Source of the DNA: Terriglobia bacterium
GTDB lineage: Bacteria > Acidobacteriota > Terriglobia > Versatilivoradales > Versatilivoraceae
DNA length: 64,000 nucleotides
Assembly: GCA_022452285.1 (NCBI GenBank)
Contig: JAKUNG010000001.1
Coordinates: 1 to 64,000 of the forward strand
Reading direction: 5' to 3'
The notes under the pieces were generated by a model. That model was given only the letters and a program-made list of their open reading frames with translations, made no database searches and was not told where the DNA came from. Position numbers and translations under genes: made by a program. Below, piece after piece: positions 45,795-55,152 of the stretch (positions are counted from its first letter, which is position 1; every line of letters begins with the position of its first letter).

Positions 45795-46184
45795 ATGAAA
45801 CAGCAATCCAAAGGGTTTACTCTGATTGAACTAATGATTGTACTTACCATTATCTCCATATTGGTAAGTATCGCTCTACCTGTGGCAAATTCTGCCATCG
45901 TTCGGGCCCGTGAGTCTGTACTAAAAAGTAATCTATATACTTTAAGAAGTCTTATTGACCATTATACTGCTGACAAACTTAAAGCTCCTCAAAGCCTCGA
46001 TGACTTGGTAACTGCTAATTACCTAAGAGTTCTCCCCAAAGATCCCATCACTGGGCAAACAAACTGGCAAGTTATTATGGAAGATTCATCCCTATTTCCA
46101 GATCAACTTGAGGTAGGAATTTTTGACGTTCATAGTAGCTCTGAAGCAATTTCCTCAGAAGGAACCCCTTATAATGAGTGGTAA
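45795..46184 (+). CDS. Second pseudopilin, GspG-like
   Basis: A 129-aa protein with short leader MKQQSKG|FTLIELMIVLTIISILVSIALPV, the canonical prepilin N-terminus. The remainder (ALKVLPKDPITGQTNWQV-type region LPKDPITG) is GspG-like. SD AAGGAAGG stands directly before the ATG. 52 bp separate it from the first pseudopilin. No GspE/F/PilB/C genes are in the window, so the assembly motor must be elsewhere. Confidence 0.9.
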   Translation: MKQQSKGFTLIELMIVLTIISILVSIALPVANSAIVRARESVLKSNLYTLRSLIDHYTADKLKAPQSLDDLVTANYLRVLPKDPITGQTNWQVIMEDSSLFPDQLEVGIFDVHSSSEAISSEGTPYNEW

Positions 46185-46227
46185 TATCTTTAAAAGTTTC
46201 TGTTTCAAATCCTAGAGATGATAAAAA

Positions 46228-47007
46228 CTATCTCACCACTCCATCCACTGGACTACTCGCGGTAGCATAGAGTTTTCTAGAAATCCTTCCTGATAAATAG
46301 GCTAATCGACCACTTCGAGTGGCGAACTTCATAGCTTCTGCCATCTGAGCAGGTTTCTGAGCTAATGCTATTCCCGTATTCATTAAGACAGCATCAGCAC
46401 CCAGTTCCATAGCTATAGCAGCATCTGAAGCTGTACCTACACCGGCATCTATAATTAGAGGAACTTCTGAAATCATTTCTCGAATAATTTTCATATTTGG
46501 CCGATTTTGAATCCCCAGACCAGATCCAATCGGAGCACCTAAAGGCATAACTGCTGCCGCTCCAACATCAATCAATCTGCGTGCCATCACTATGTCATCG
46601 TTTGTATAAGGAAGAACCACGAATCCTTCTTTCACTAAAGTCTCCGTTGCTTTTAGTAAACCGATGTTGTCAGGGAAAAGAGTTTTTTTATCCCCTATAA
46701 CTTCTAACTTAACCCAGTTTGATAAACCAGCCTCCCTACCTAGACGAGCTGCTCGAACAGCTTCTTGCTCTGTATAACAACCAGCTGTATTAGGAAGAAG
46801 AAAATATTTCTTTGTGTCAATCCAATCTAATAAAGACTCTTTCGTCCGATCTGCGAGATTAACCCGTCGTACAGCAACGGTCACAATGTCAGATCCTGAC
46901 TTCTCAAGAGCTTCTGCCATTTCTGAATAGGAAGAATATTTACCAGTACCTACCAACAAACGAGAACGAAATTCTTTTCCAGAGATTATAAATTTGTCAT
47001 TGCTCAT
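46228..47007 (-). CDS. thiG: Thiazole synthase
   Basis: A 259-aa TIM-barrel enzyme. K100 in [10 protein letters not shown] is the Lys that forms the imine with 1-deoxy-xylulose-5-phosphate; [31 protein letters not shown] and [12 protein letters not shown] form the phosphate and product sites. It makes the thiamine thiazole with ThiS thiocarboxylate and glycine imine. No thiS, thiF or thiH is adjacent, and no TPP riboswitch was found upstream. ATG 47007 has SD GAGG; a TTG 12 codons earlier is unlikely. It converges on the pseudopilin gene. Confidence 0.95.
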   Translation of the reverse strand: MSNDKFIISGKEFRSRLLVGTGKYSSYSEMAEALEKSGSDIVTVAVRRVNLADRTKESLLDWIDTKKYFLLPNTAGCYTEQEAVRAARLGREAGLSNWVKLEVIGDKKTLFPDNIGLLKATETLVKEGFVVLPYTNDDIVMARRLIDVGAAAVMPLGAPIGSGLGIQNRPNMKIIREMISEVPLIIDAGVGTASDAAIAMELGADAVLMNTGIALAQKPAQMAEAMKFATRSGRLAYLSGRISRKLYATASSPVDGVVR

Positions 47008-47368
47008 AATGGCCTCAAAATAGACGCTGTTCCCAAAACCCAAAATTATCCTATTACATTTTATTTTAATTTAAAGCTTAGTTAATTGCGATGTGAAATT
47101 GTCAAATTTGTTTGTCGCCACTTAATCTGTAATTAAAAGTCTACTTAGTTCTATTAATTGTTTTGAGACTACACTTGACCGAAGTACTTAACATGATTAT
47201 TGTTAGATGTTTATCAAATAATCGTTTGCAATGACCGATTTAAATTTTCATATTACTTGTTGAAACTTATGGAATCCTTAACAGATGAAAATCTAATGCT
47301 CAAAAATTGTTCTGATCGTTCTATTAACATTCTTATTCCCCTATCACCATAATTTAAAGGAAGCATTT
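47008..47368. other. Divergent intergenic region thiG / DUF255 gene
   Basis: 361 bp, very AT rich, no coding frame. I searched for the THI-box elements (CTGAGA and ACC...GATC) on the minus strand and did not see them. A TTGACA hexamer on the minus strand (47100-47105) could be a -35 for thiG but its -10 is poor. Confidence 0.5.
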
Positions 47369-49453
47369 ATGAATCGAACAACTAGTTCGAAAAAACAATC
47401 AATATTTAAAAATCGACTTGTCAACGAGACCAGCCCCTACCTCCGACAACATAGCTATAATCCAGTTGATTGGTATCCTTGGGGAAAAGAAGCTCTTGAA
47501 AAATCTCGTTTAGAAAACAAACCAATTCTCTTGAGTATCGGATATTCTGCTTGTCATTGGTGTCATGTCATGGAGAAGGAATCTTTTGAAAATGAAGAAA
47601 TTGCAGAAATCATGAATGATAATTTCATCAATATTAAAGTAGACCGTGAAGAACGGCCCGACTTGGACACCATTTACATGAACTATGTTCAAATTACTAC
47701 TGGCAGCGGTGGTTGGCCTATGACAGTTTTTTTAACTCCTAGTCAAATCCCTTTTTACGGAGGAACTTATTTCCCACCCGAAGATCGATATGGCCGCCCT
47801 GGTTTTAAACGAATATGCTTGGCGCTAGCAGAAGCTTACCTAAATAAAAAAACTGAAATCGAAGCCGATGGTCCCCAAACTATTCAACGTCTGACAAGAA
47901 TGAATATCTTGCCCGATTCTGTTAGCCGAATAACTTCTGAAAGTTTCGACGAGGCCTTTAACCAGCTATCATCAAATTTCGACAAGAATTATGGAGGATT
48001 TTCTGGGGCCCCTAAATTTCCCAGCTCAATGAATCTTGCTTTTCTACTTCGTTACTACTTGAGAACAGGTCAAACAAGTGCACGTAATTTTGTTGAATTA
48101 AGCTTAACCAAAATGGCTACAGGTGGAATGTATGATCAATTGGGAGGAGGTTTTCACCGGTATTCAGTAGATGAACGGTGGCTGGTCCCTCATTTTGAAA
48201 AAATGCTTTATGATAATGCTCTTTTAAGTCACCTATATTTGGAAGCTTACCAACTTATTCAAAAACCTCTTTATCGAAGAATTGTTGAAGAAACTCTTGA
48301 TTATGTTGCTCGAGAAATGCTTAGTCCGGAGGGTGGATTTTACTCAACTCAGGATGCAGATAGTGAGGGGAAGGAAGGAAAATTTTTTCTTTGGAAACAA
48401 GAAGAAATCAACCAAATCTTGTCCGACCAGGAAAGCAAAGCATTCAGTCTTTTTTATGATGTCACTTCTGAAGGAAATTTTGAAGGTGAAAACATATTGA
48501 ATACACCTAATTCCCTAAGTCAAGTTGCTACCCATCTCAACTTATCTGAAGAAAAACTGTGGGAGATACTTTCCTTAAGTAGAAAAGAATTATTCCAAAA
48601 TCGTGAACAAAGGATAAAACCACCCCGAGATGAAAAAGTAATTACAAGCTGGAATGGTCTTATGATGACAAGTTTTGTAGAGGCTTCAATGGTTCTTCAA
48701 CGACCAGACTATCTAAAAATTGCAGTAGATAATGCTAATTTTTTACTTCATCACCTCTGTCGGAAGGAGAGTGTTTTCCGCACCTACAAAGATGGCAATG
48801 CAAAATTACATGGATACTTAGATGATTATGCTAACCTTGTTAATGGATTAATTACACTCTATCAAGCTACCGGCGATAGAACTTGGCTAACCCATGCAGT
48901 TAGGTACAATGATGAAATGATCGAACAGTTTTGGGAATCTGATCATTCTTTGTTTTTCCTGACAGGAAAAAAACATGAAAAACTAGTAACACCTGTAAGG
49001 GATATTTATGACAATGCTACCCCAGCAGGTAGTTCAGTAGCAGTTTATAATTTGCTTAAATTAGCTGTTCTTACTGGAAAATCCGAATACCACAATAAGG
49101 CGGAGATCCTGCTAGAAAAAATGAGTGCTCCACTAACCCGCTACCCTTCTGGCTTTGGCTACCTTCTAGAAGCCGCTGATTTTTATTTGGGACCGATCAA
49201 AGAAATTGCTCTGGTCGGCGATGTCGATCAGGTTGAAACACAAAAATTACTTAAAGTCATCCATAAGTCATTTTTACCTAACAAGGTGGTAGCGATTCTT
49301 GAACCTAATCAAATTCAGGAAATGCAGGATCTACCTTTGTTAAAGGGAAAGAAATTAATCAAAGGCAAACCAGCTGTATATGTATGTCAGGACTATTTTT
49401 GCAAAGCTCCAGTAACAGATCCTGAAAAACTAGCTATATCTTTGAAAAAATAG
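47369..49453 (+). CDS. Thioredoxin-domain protein, DUF255/SSP411 (YyaL) family
   Basis: A 694-aa cytosolic protein. Residues about 16-175 form the DUF255 thioredoxin-like domain ([18 protein letters not shown], then [14 protein letters not shown] with C62 and C65). The remainder is an alpha/alpha toroid of the glycosyl hydrolase-like six-hairpin type ([42 protein letters not shown]). It is related to human SPATA20; the reaction is not established. Length is normal. SD AAAGGAAG precedes the ATG. It precedes a terminator-like hairpin and the tRNA on the opposite strand. Confidence 0.93.
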   Translation: MNRTTSSKKQSIFKNRLVNETSPYLRQHSYNPVDWYPWGKEALEKSRLENKPILLSIGYSACHWCHVMEKESFENEEIAEIMNDNFINIKVDREERPDLDTIYMNYVQITTGSGGWPMTVFLTPSQIPFYGGTYFPPEDRYGRPGFKRICLALAEAYLNKKTEIEADGPQTIQRLTRMNILPDSVSRITSESFDEAFNQLSSNFDKNYGGFSGAPKFPSSMNLAFLLRYYLRTGQTSARNFVELSLTKMATGGMYDQLGGGFHRYSVDERWLVPHFEKMLYDNALLSHLYLEAYQLIQKPLYRRIVEETLDYVAREMLSPEGGFYSTQDADSEGKEGKFFLWKQEEINQILSDQESKAFSLFYDVTSEGNFEGENILNTPNSLSQVATHLNLSEEKLWEILSLSRKELFQNREQRIKPPRDEKVITSWNGLMMTSFVEASMVLQRPDYLKIAVDNANFLLHHLCRKESVFRTYKDGNAKLHGYLDDYANLVNGLITLYQATGDRTWLTHAVRYNDEMIEQFWESDHSLFFLTGKKHEKLVTPVRDIYDNATPAGSSVAVYNLLKLAVLTGKSEYHNKAEILLEKMSAPLTRYPSGFGYLLEAADFYLGPIKEIALVGDVDQVETQKLLKVIHKSFLPNKVVAILEPNQIQEMQDLPLLKGKKLIKGKPAVYVCQDYFCKAPVTDPEKLAISLKK

Positions 49454-49460
49454 AGAAACA

Positions 49461-49482
49461 AGACCTAGAATAGGTCTGTTTT
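49461..49482 (+). terminator. Probable terminator after the DUF255 gene
   Basis: A perfect 7-bp stem AGACCTA / TAGGTCT with a 3-nt loop (49461-49477) is followed by GTTTTC. It starts 8 bp after the stop. The T-tract is short, so strength is uncertain. Confidence 0.55.
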
Positions 49483-49537
49483 CTAAATCCCTTTAACTGC
49501 TGAACTGAATCTTTAAATTGAGGATTCAAAAAAATCC

Positions 49538-49613
49538 TGGTGGACGAGAAGGGGATCGAACCCTCGACCTCGGCATTGCGAACGCCGCGCTCTCCCAACT
49601 GAGCTACTCGCCC
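49538..49613 (-). tRNA. tRNA-Ala (anticodon CGC), CCA encoded
   Basis: A 76-nt cloverleaf on the minus strand. The acceptor stem is GGGCGAG with CTCGTCC, discriminator A and encoded CCA at 49538-49540. D arm includes GTAGCTCAGTTGGGAGAGC, the anticodon loop is TTCGCAA giving anticodon CGC (Ala GCG), and the T arm contains GGTTCGATCCC. It lies between the DUF255 gene and surE without any obvious partner. Confidence 0.97.
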
Positions 49614-49794
49614 ATTAATATTCACACTCTTTAACATTGCAAAGTCAAAGGAGTCAAGTTAATTAGATCTAGGAACGCTGAGACAACTAAACTTCTTGCC
49701 TACTCCTCATTTGGTTGTTGAAGCAAACTTTTGTCACAGTTTGTTAGTCAAAATAATTTTGCTACATAAATAAATATACCCAGGAGCCATTTTC

Positions 49795-50481
49795 ATGAAG
49801 CTACTTCTTACCAATGACGACGGATATGATGCAATAGGACTACGGTCATTGATTAGAGCTGCTGAAAATTTGGGCCAACTGATTGTCGTTGCGCCCGATC
49901 AACCACGCTCAGGCTGCAGTCACCACGTCACAACCAATGAATCAATTAAAATTGAAGAATACGCTAAAGAATGCTATCGCATTTCAGGAACACCAGCTGA
50001 CTGTGTTCGAATAGGACTTCATCAAATTATACCTGATGTTGACATTATTCTAGCTGGTATCAACGATGGAGGAAACTTAGGGGTAGATGTTCACTATTCT
50101 GGAACAGTTGCGGCAGCCCGAGAAGCCGCGATACTAGGAATTCCTGGAATAGCGATTTCCCAATATCACAAAAGAGGCCAACCAATTGATTGGTCTTTGA
50201 CTATCAATTGGTTGAAGCCTCTGCTAGAAAAAATTATAGGAGCCTCATGGACCACTGGCACTTTCTTTAATCTAAACTTTCCATTTAGGGAAATTAGATC
50301 TCCAGCACCGGAAGTAATTTCTTGTCCCTTGGACCCATCTCCCCTTCCTCTAAGCTACATTAAAAAAAGAGAAATGGCTCGTTATAATGGTCGTTATGAC
50401 AAGAGACAATACCTAAAGGGAACAGATGTTGAATTATGCTTTAATGGGAAAACAACCATTACCAAACTTTCTATCGGTTAG
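49795..50481 (+). CDS. surE: 5'-nucleotidase SurE
   Basis: A 228-aa metal-dependent nucleoside monophosphatase. The N-terminal MKLLLTNDDGYDAIG carries the metal-binding Asp pair, PDQPRSGCSHHVT holds the metal Ser and the surface loop, and AGINDGGNLGVDVHYSGTVAAAREA contains the metal Asn and substrate site. Slightly shorter than typical SurE (about 250 aa). SD AGGAG lies before the ATG. It converges on sufE; an 8-bp stem at 50478-50485/50504-50511 may end both transcripts. Confidence 0.95.
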   Translation: MKLLLTNDDGYDAIGLRSLIRAAENLGQLIVVAPDQPRSGCSHHVTTNESIKIEEYAKECYRISGTPADCVRIGLHQIIPDVDIILAGINDGGNLGVDVHYSGTVAAAREAAILGIPGIAISQYHKRGQPIDWSLTINWLKPLLEKIIGASWTTGTFFNLNFPFREIRSPAPEVISCPLDPSPLPLSYIKKREMARYNGRYDKRQYLKGTDVELCFNGKTTITKLSIG

Positions 50482-50525
50482 AATCATAATTAGCATGTTT
50501 TGGGATTCTAAATAGACGTGGGTTC

Positions 50526-51008
50526 TTATTCATTAAAGAGACCATTTACACCATTACTATCAGCTTGACCAGAATCCTGATACCTCCGAGCACAAGCTTG
50601 AACCATTGAAAGCAAACTGGTTAACCCCATATTCTTTCCCATTGAAAGCTCCCTCCCAAAAATTCTATAGACAACCTCAGTAGAAATCTGAGTTATCTTT
50701 ACTACTGGTTCTCCAGAAAGAGTTTCATTTAATATAACCGCTAGGGCTTTGGCTGAAATCCCCTGAGGGTTTTCTACAGCAAAATGATATCTTAGAGATT
50801 GGTTTGGCAATGCCTCAGACCAAACATAAGCTTCAGACTCACAGGCAGGAGTTAGATGCGATTTTGGATAGGGGCGAATAGCAATGTGATCGGGCACTCC
50901 TTTGAATCGATCAGCGATATCAATGAGCATCTGAATCCGTTCATCTCTGTCATAGGTCAGTTCAAGATTTTCTAACAGTTCTTCTAACTTGCTAGGGTAT
51001 TCAGACAT
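50526..51008 (-). CDS. sufE: SufE-like sulfur acceptor protein
   Basis: A 160-aa SufE/CsdE family protein. C56 in HLTPACESEAYVW is the sulfur-accepting Cys; LEELLENLELTYDRDERIQMLIDIADRFKGVP and the GLTSLLSMVQACARRY C-terminus are typical. SufE takes persulfide sulfur from SufS and passes it to the SufBCD scaffold. ATG 51008 begins one base after the sulfurtransferase stop (coupled); an in-frame ATG at 51029 is possible. No sufS or sufBCD gene is present, so this unit may serve other sulfur traffic. Confidence 0.9.
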   Translation of the reverse strand: MSEYPSKLEELLENLELTYDRDERIQMLIDIADRFKGVPDHIAIRPYPKSHLTPACESEAYVWSEALPNQSLRYHFAVENPQGISAKALAVILNETLSGEPVVKITQISTEVVYRIFGRELSMGKNMGLTSLLSMVQACARRYQDSGQADSNGVNGLFNE

Positions 51009-51009
51009 G

Positions 51010-51870
51010 TTATTTTTCAATAGGAACATTCACGAGGTTGCCCCATTCAGTCCAACTCCCATCATAATTTCTCACTTTGCTAAAACCAAGAAGATAGGAA
51101 AGAACAAACCAAGTATGACTGCTGCGTTCACCAATTCTACAGTACGCAATTATGTCATCATTCAACTCTAGATTATTTTCCTGACAATAGATCCCCTTAA
51201 GTTCTTCAGCTGTCTTAAAGGTTCCGTCTTCATTTGCTGCCCGTGCCCAAGGAATACTGGCTGCCCCAGGAATATGGCCTCCTCGAAGAGCACCCTCATT
51301 TGGATAAGCTTCCATATGAAGACGTTCTCCACTGTACTCCTCAGGGCTTCTTACATCAACCAATGGTTGATTGGTCTTAACATGCTCAAGGACCTGATCA
51401 CGAAAAACCCTAATTTTACTGTCATCTCTCTCCTTAGCCTCATACTGCGTAGGAGAATAATTAGGTGTTTCCCTAGCAAGTGTTCGACCTTCATTTTCCC
51501 ACTTGAGACGACCTCCATCCATAATTTTAGCTTTACTGTGGCCAAATAGCTGGAAAACCCAAAAGGCATAACATGCCCACCAGTTACTTTTGTCACCATA
51601 TAGAACAACTGTTGTATCAGGTTTGACTCCAATCTTTTTCATCAATCGTTCAAATTCATTCTTATCTAAATAGTCTCTCCGCAGTGGATTATTCAAATCC
51701 CTCGTCCAATCAACTTCAACAGCTCCTGGGATATGTCCTGAAGGATACAACAAGGGATCTTCATTTGATTCTGCAATTCTGAGATTGGGATCATTTAAAT
51801 GCTCAGCAACCCAATCTGTTGATACTAAAGCTTCTGTACTAGCATATCCACGTTCTTCAATTGCGCCCAT
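51010..51870 (-). CDS. Thiosulfate/3-mercaptopyruvate sulfurtransferase (two rhodanese domains)
   Basis: A 286-aa tandem-rhodanese protein. The inactive N-terminal rhodanese (about 10-135) is followed by a catalytic one with C244 in [12 protein letters not shown], the active loop in the CRxGxRS style found in thiosulfate:cyanide sulfurtransferases rather than the CGSGVT of mercaptopyruvate sulfurtransferase. It is coupled to sufE, which suggests transfer of its persulfide sulfur to SufE (inference). SD AAGGAG is strong before the ATG. Confidence 0.93.
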   Translation of the reverse strand: MGAIEERGYASTEALVSTDWVAEHLNDPNLRIAESNEDPLLYPSGHIPGAVEVDWTRDLNNPLRRDYLDKNEFERLMKKIGVKPDTTVVLYGDKSNWWACYAFWVFQLFGHSKAKIMDGGRLKWENEGRTLARETPNYSPTQYEAKERDDSKIRVFRDQVLEHVKTNQPLVDVRSPEEYSGERLHMEAYPNEGALRGGHIPGAASIPWARAANEDGTFKTAEELKGIYCQENNLELNDDIIAYCRIGERSSHTWFVLSYLLGFSKVRNYDGSWTEWGNLVNVPIEK

Positions 51871-52149
51871 AATAAATTACTCCTTATAATATTAACTTCA
51901 ATTTACTGATCTACTCTTCCATTGAGAACAATTCACCAACCAATATAGTGACCTTAACTTTTTATATCTCGCCAATGTTTGAGTTTTATAAAACCTCTCT
52001 AAAGTACTAATAGCACACACAGTCTATATCTTCCATGTAGCGTACTCAACTATTTTGCCAGAAAAACTGGAATACTTTAAATAAGATTAGGAGCAACATT
52101 ATTTATCTTCGTTTATAGCTAACAGAAAAATGGACTCAAATTGACTCTA

Positions 52150-52761
52150 ATGCTATCCTCAGGCATTAGCCATTACAATAATCTGAGGGTGTCGGTGTTC
52201 TATTTGAGGTTAGTTATTGTTGTTGTCGGCTCAATTGGCTTATTATCTGCGGGATGCAATCAAAAATTAACTCAAAAAACCAGTGTTTCAAACAAAAATA
52301 TAGTTTCTTCGTCAGTAGACCCACCACTTTTAAAAATCTACTCAGTCTCAAAAAAAGAGGTGATCATGGTTGAAAAAATAATTAAGAAAGAAGAAGAGTG
52401 GCGCAAAAAATTGACTGCTGAGCAGTACCATGTAACACGAGAAAAAGGAACAGAAATTCCTTTTTCCGGTCAGTACAATAAATCAAAAGAAAATGGAACT
52501 TATCAGTGCATCTGTTGTGAAAATGACCTTTTTCAGTCAACAGCCAAATATGATTCAGGAACAGGCTGGCCTAGTTTTTGGAAACCTGTAGCAACCGAAA
52601 ATGTCAAAACTGAAACTGATAAGAGTTTTGGAATGACAAGAATTGAAATTTTGTGCAGTCGGTGTGACGCCCACCTTGGCCACTTGTTTGAAGACGGTCC
52701 AGAACCTACAGGTCTTCGTTATTGTGTAAACTCTGCTGCACTTAAACTAGAAAATGAATAA
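52150..52761 (+). CDS. msrB: Peptide-methionine (R)-S-oxide reductase, lipoprotein form
   Basis: A 203-aa MsrB: zinc sites CICC and CSRC, YDSGTGWPSFWKP, and catalytic C192 in RYCVNSAALK. The N-terminus carries a lipoprotein signal (SIGLLSAGC36N), which would place the repair enzyme on the periplasmic side, reducing oxidised Met in envelope proteins. An internal ATG at 52366 (residue 73) is preceded by a strong SD (AGAGGTGA, 52356-52363) and would yield a normal 131-aa cytosolic MsrB. Both forms may be made. A TTG three codons before 52150 is an alternative start. Confidence 0.92.
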   Translation: MLSSGISHYNNLRVSVFYLRLVIVVVGSIGLLSAGCNQKLTQKTSVSNKNIVSSSVDPPLLKIYSVSKKEVIMVEKIIKKEEEWRKKLTAEQYHVTREKGTEIPFSGQYNKSKENGTYQCICCENDLFQSTAKYDSGTGWPSFWKPVATENVKTETDKSFGMTRIEILCSRCDAHLGHLFEDGPEPTGLRYCVNSAALKLENE

Positions 52762-52863
52762 GTAAAAAGCTCTCATTATTTTCGTTGAGATTGCAAAGTT
52801 ATCTTTATATTTTTCAGAACAATACAAAAAATTAACTGAGGACTGTCAAAGTCCTATTTACTT

Positions 52864-53388
52864 TTGTTCAGATCAACCATATTTTCTCTAATGGGTGCCT
52901 GGTTGATGGGCACTCTGTTTCTTTGGGTAATAGCTTCACAAAATTTTCGTGAAGTTGATAAAGTTCTAGATTTGAACCATCCCGAAATTTCTAAAATAGT
53001 CCAATCCATAACCTACAGTGAGACTCGGAGTTTACTTCGCCTTCTAGCTTCAGAACTGAATAGATTTTATTTTAAGCTTTGGGGAGGGATTCAGGTATTT
53101 ATTGGAGGAGTCATCGCACTTCTACTATGTAATTATCGGTATGGATATACAGATCGGCTTGGATTTATTTTAGTCATTGGAATGTGGAGTTTATCAATTA
53201 TTTTATTGTTCTGGATTACACCTGAATTGACTATTCTAGGACGACAGTTAGACTTTTCTCCTAAAAACCCTTCTTCTGAAAAGTTTGCTCTTTTCTGGAA
53301 TTACCATTTTATTTATGTTCTGACTGATTTTCTTAAGTTTGCTATAGGATTGTGGTCAATAACAAGACTTAGCCGCAGGTTATTTTAG
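52864..53388 (+). CDS. Small membrane protein, DUF4149-like
   Basis: A 174-aa protein with four hydrophobic segments (about residues 8-24, 72-88, 98-118 and 145-168). The second is preceded by a helix with RLLASELNRFYFKLWGG. The pattern is consistent with DUF4149-type proteins; I am not certain of the family. It starts at TTG (52864); a Met at residue 10 lies inside the first helix. No clear SD. It follows msrB by about 100 bp. Confidence 0.65.
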   Translation: MFRSTIFSLMGAWLMGTLFLWVIASQNFREVDKVLDLNHPEISKIVQSITYSETRSLLRLLASELNRFYFKLWGGIQVFIGGVIALLLCNYRYGYTDRLGFILVIGMWSLSIILLFWITPELTILGRQLDFSPKNPSSEKFALFWNYHFIYVLTDFLKFAIGLWSITRLSRRLF

Positions 53389-53470
53389 TACCTTTTCAAC
53401 TTTCTTAACAAGTTTCAAAACTATCAGAATTTGGGTAAACCTCTCTTACTCAATTATTAACATTTTATTA

Positions 53471-54859
53471 CTATGAGCGTTTGAACTCTCCGATCATAGC
53501 TTGGATACTATTTTTTGCATCTCCAAATAGCATTCGTGAATTATGGCTATGGAATAATGGATTATCAATTCCAGCAAACCCTTTAGCCATTGATCTTTTC
53601 AGAATAATTACTACTCTAGAACGATCTACTTCAATAATAGGCATTCCATGAATGGGACTTGAACTATCATCACGAGCAGCTGGGTTCACCACATCATTAG
53701 CTCCAATCACTATACAAACATCTACCATCTCCATTTTGGGATTAACGTCCTCTATTTCAACAAACTGATCGTAAGGAACGTTAGCTTCTGCTAATAAAAC
53801 ATTCATATGACCTGGCATCCGCCCTGCTACAGGGTGAATCGCATAACGAACTTCGCAACCATTACTTTCTAGAAGTTCGCCCAGCTCTCTAACTCCATGT
53901 TGAGCCTGTGCAACAGCCAATCCATAACCTGGCACAAACACTACTGACTGGGCTGCTTCTATCACTAAATACGCATCAGCAGCTGAGATCGGACGAATCT
54001 CACCTTGTGTTAGTTTTGATTCCTTAACAACGATGGAACCAAAACCACTAAACAAAACATTGGATAGGGATCTATTCATAGCCTTACACATGATATTTGT
54101 AAGAATAAGTCCACTTGCTCCCACAAGAGCACCAGCAACAATTAAAATATTATTCAGCATCACAAAACCTACTGTACAAGCAGCTAATCCTGAATAGCTA
54201 TTTAACAAAGAAATCACTATTGGCATATCGGCACCTCCAATTGGCATAACAACAGTCAAACCAAGTAATAGCGCACCGCCAATCAATCCTAGCAATAACC
54301 ACTGATTCCCCTGAGGCTCAAAGGAGAAGCTTATACCTAAGACTAAAATCCCTATTAAAAACAAAGTATTTAATATTTGTTGTCCTGAAAAACGCAATGG
54401 CTGACTAAGTTCCAAAGCTTTAAATTTGACACCTTTTAATTTTGCCCAAGCCAGCATACTGCCGCTAAAAGTAAGTCCCCCAATCAAAATTGTTAAGGAA
54501 ATCGTCGTGGCCAAAAACCAACTTAACTGATGTTGTTGCTGATTATAGGCTTCCCATCCAACCAATAAACTAGCAAGTCCACCAAGTCCATTAAAAACTG
54601 CAACAAGCTCAGGCATACTAGTCAATGGAACTCTCACCGCTGCAATTGTTCCTAAAAGTAGACCTAAAACCATTCCCACTAAAATCCACTGGTACTGCAC
54701 AATTTCTTGATGCAAAAGAGTGACAACAATAGTTAGCAGCATCCCAAGAGCTGAAAAAAAATTTCCTCTTCGAGCTGTCGAAGGGGAACTCATCATCTTT
54801 AGGCCAAAGGCAAAAAAGAATGCAGCAATCAAATATGCTACTTGAATAATTGTACTCAC
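53471..54859 (-). CDS. pntB: Proton-translocating NAD(P) transhydrogenase subunit beta
   Basis: A 462-aa subunit with nine hydrophobic helices (about 5-260) and a C-terminal NADP-binding domain: VFVPGYGLAVAQAQHGVRELGELL, IHPVAGRMPGHMNVLLAEANVPYD and VIGANDVVNPAARDD. It drives NADPH formation with the proton gradient. GTG start, with AAAGGAAA 7 nt upstream, 2 bp after the pntAB stop. Length and motifs are typical. Confidence 0.96.
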   Translation of the reverse strand: MSTIIQVAYLIAAFFFAFGLKMMSSPSTARRGNFFSALGMLLTIVVTLLHQEIVQYQWILVGMVLGLLLGTIAAVRVPLTSMPELVAVFNGLGGLASLLVGWEAYNQQQHQLSWFLATTISLTILIGGLTFSGSMLAWAKLKGVKFKALELSQPLRFSGQQILNTLFLIGILVLGISFSFEPQGNQWLLLGLIGGALLLGLTVVMPIGGADMPIVISLLNSYSGLAACTVGFVMLNNILIVAGALVGASGLILTNIMCKAMNRSLSNVLFSGFGSIVVKESKLTQGEIRPISAADAYLVIEAAQSVVFVPGYGLAVAQAQHGVRELGELLESNGCEVRYAIHPVAGRMPGHMNVLLAEANVPYDQFVEIEDVNPKMEMVDVCIVIGANDVVNPAARDDSSSPIHGMPIIEVDRSRVVIILKRSMAKGFAGIDNPLFHSHNSRMLFGDAKNSIQAMIGEFKRS

Positions 54860-54861
54860 AA

Positions 54862-55152
54862 CTATTTTCCTTTTTTCTTAAACATTGTTAACATTCTTTG
54901 TGTAACTAAATAGCCCCCAACTACATTGATCGTAGCTAAAGTAACAGCAGTAACTCCTATAATTGAACCAAGAATAGAATTGTTACCGGTGCCAGCAACA
55001 AGCAGTGCTCCAATCAGAGCTATTCCTGAAATGGCATTAGACCCTGACATCAAGGGAGTATGCAAAGTGGCTGGAACTTTGGAAATTAGTTCAACACCCA
55101 AAAAGATAGCAAGCATAAATACAAACATTAAAAAAACTATTTCATTCGACAT
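54862..55152 (-). CDS. pntAB: NAD(P) transhydrogenase subunit alpha part 2
   Basis: A 96-aa membrane subunit with three hydrophobic helices, including the family block HTPLMSGSNAISGIALIGAL and INVVGGYLVTQRML. In E. coli this is fused to the NAD-binding part; here the alpha subunit is split, as in Rhodospirillum and many other bacteria. The ATG at 55152 has SD AAGGAG and lies 11 bp inside the end of pntAA. A longer in-frame start would overlap pntAA by over 50 bp. Confidence 0.95.
   Translation of the reverse strand: MSNEIVFLMFVFMLAIFLGVELISKVPATLHTPLMSGSNAISGIALIGALLVAGTGNNSILGSIIGVTAVTLATINVVGGYLVTQRMLTMFKKKGK

Noticed and set aside
47008-47368. TPP riboswitch upstream of thiG
   Set aside because: The conserved THI-box elements are absent in the leader on the minus strand.
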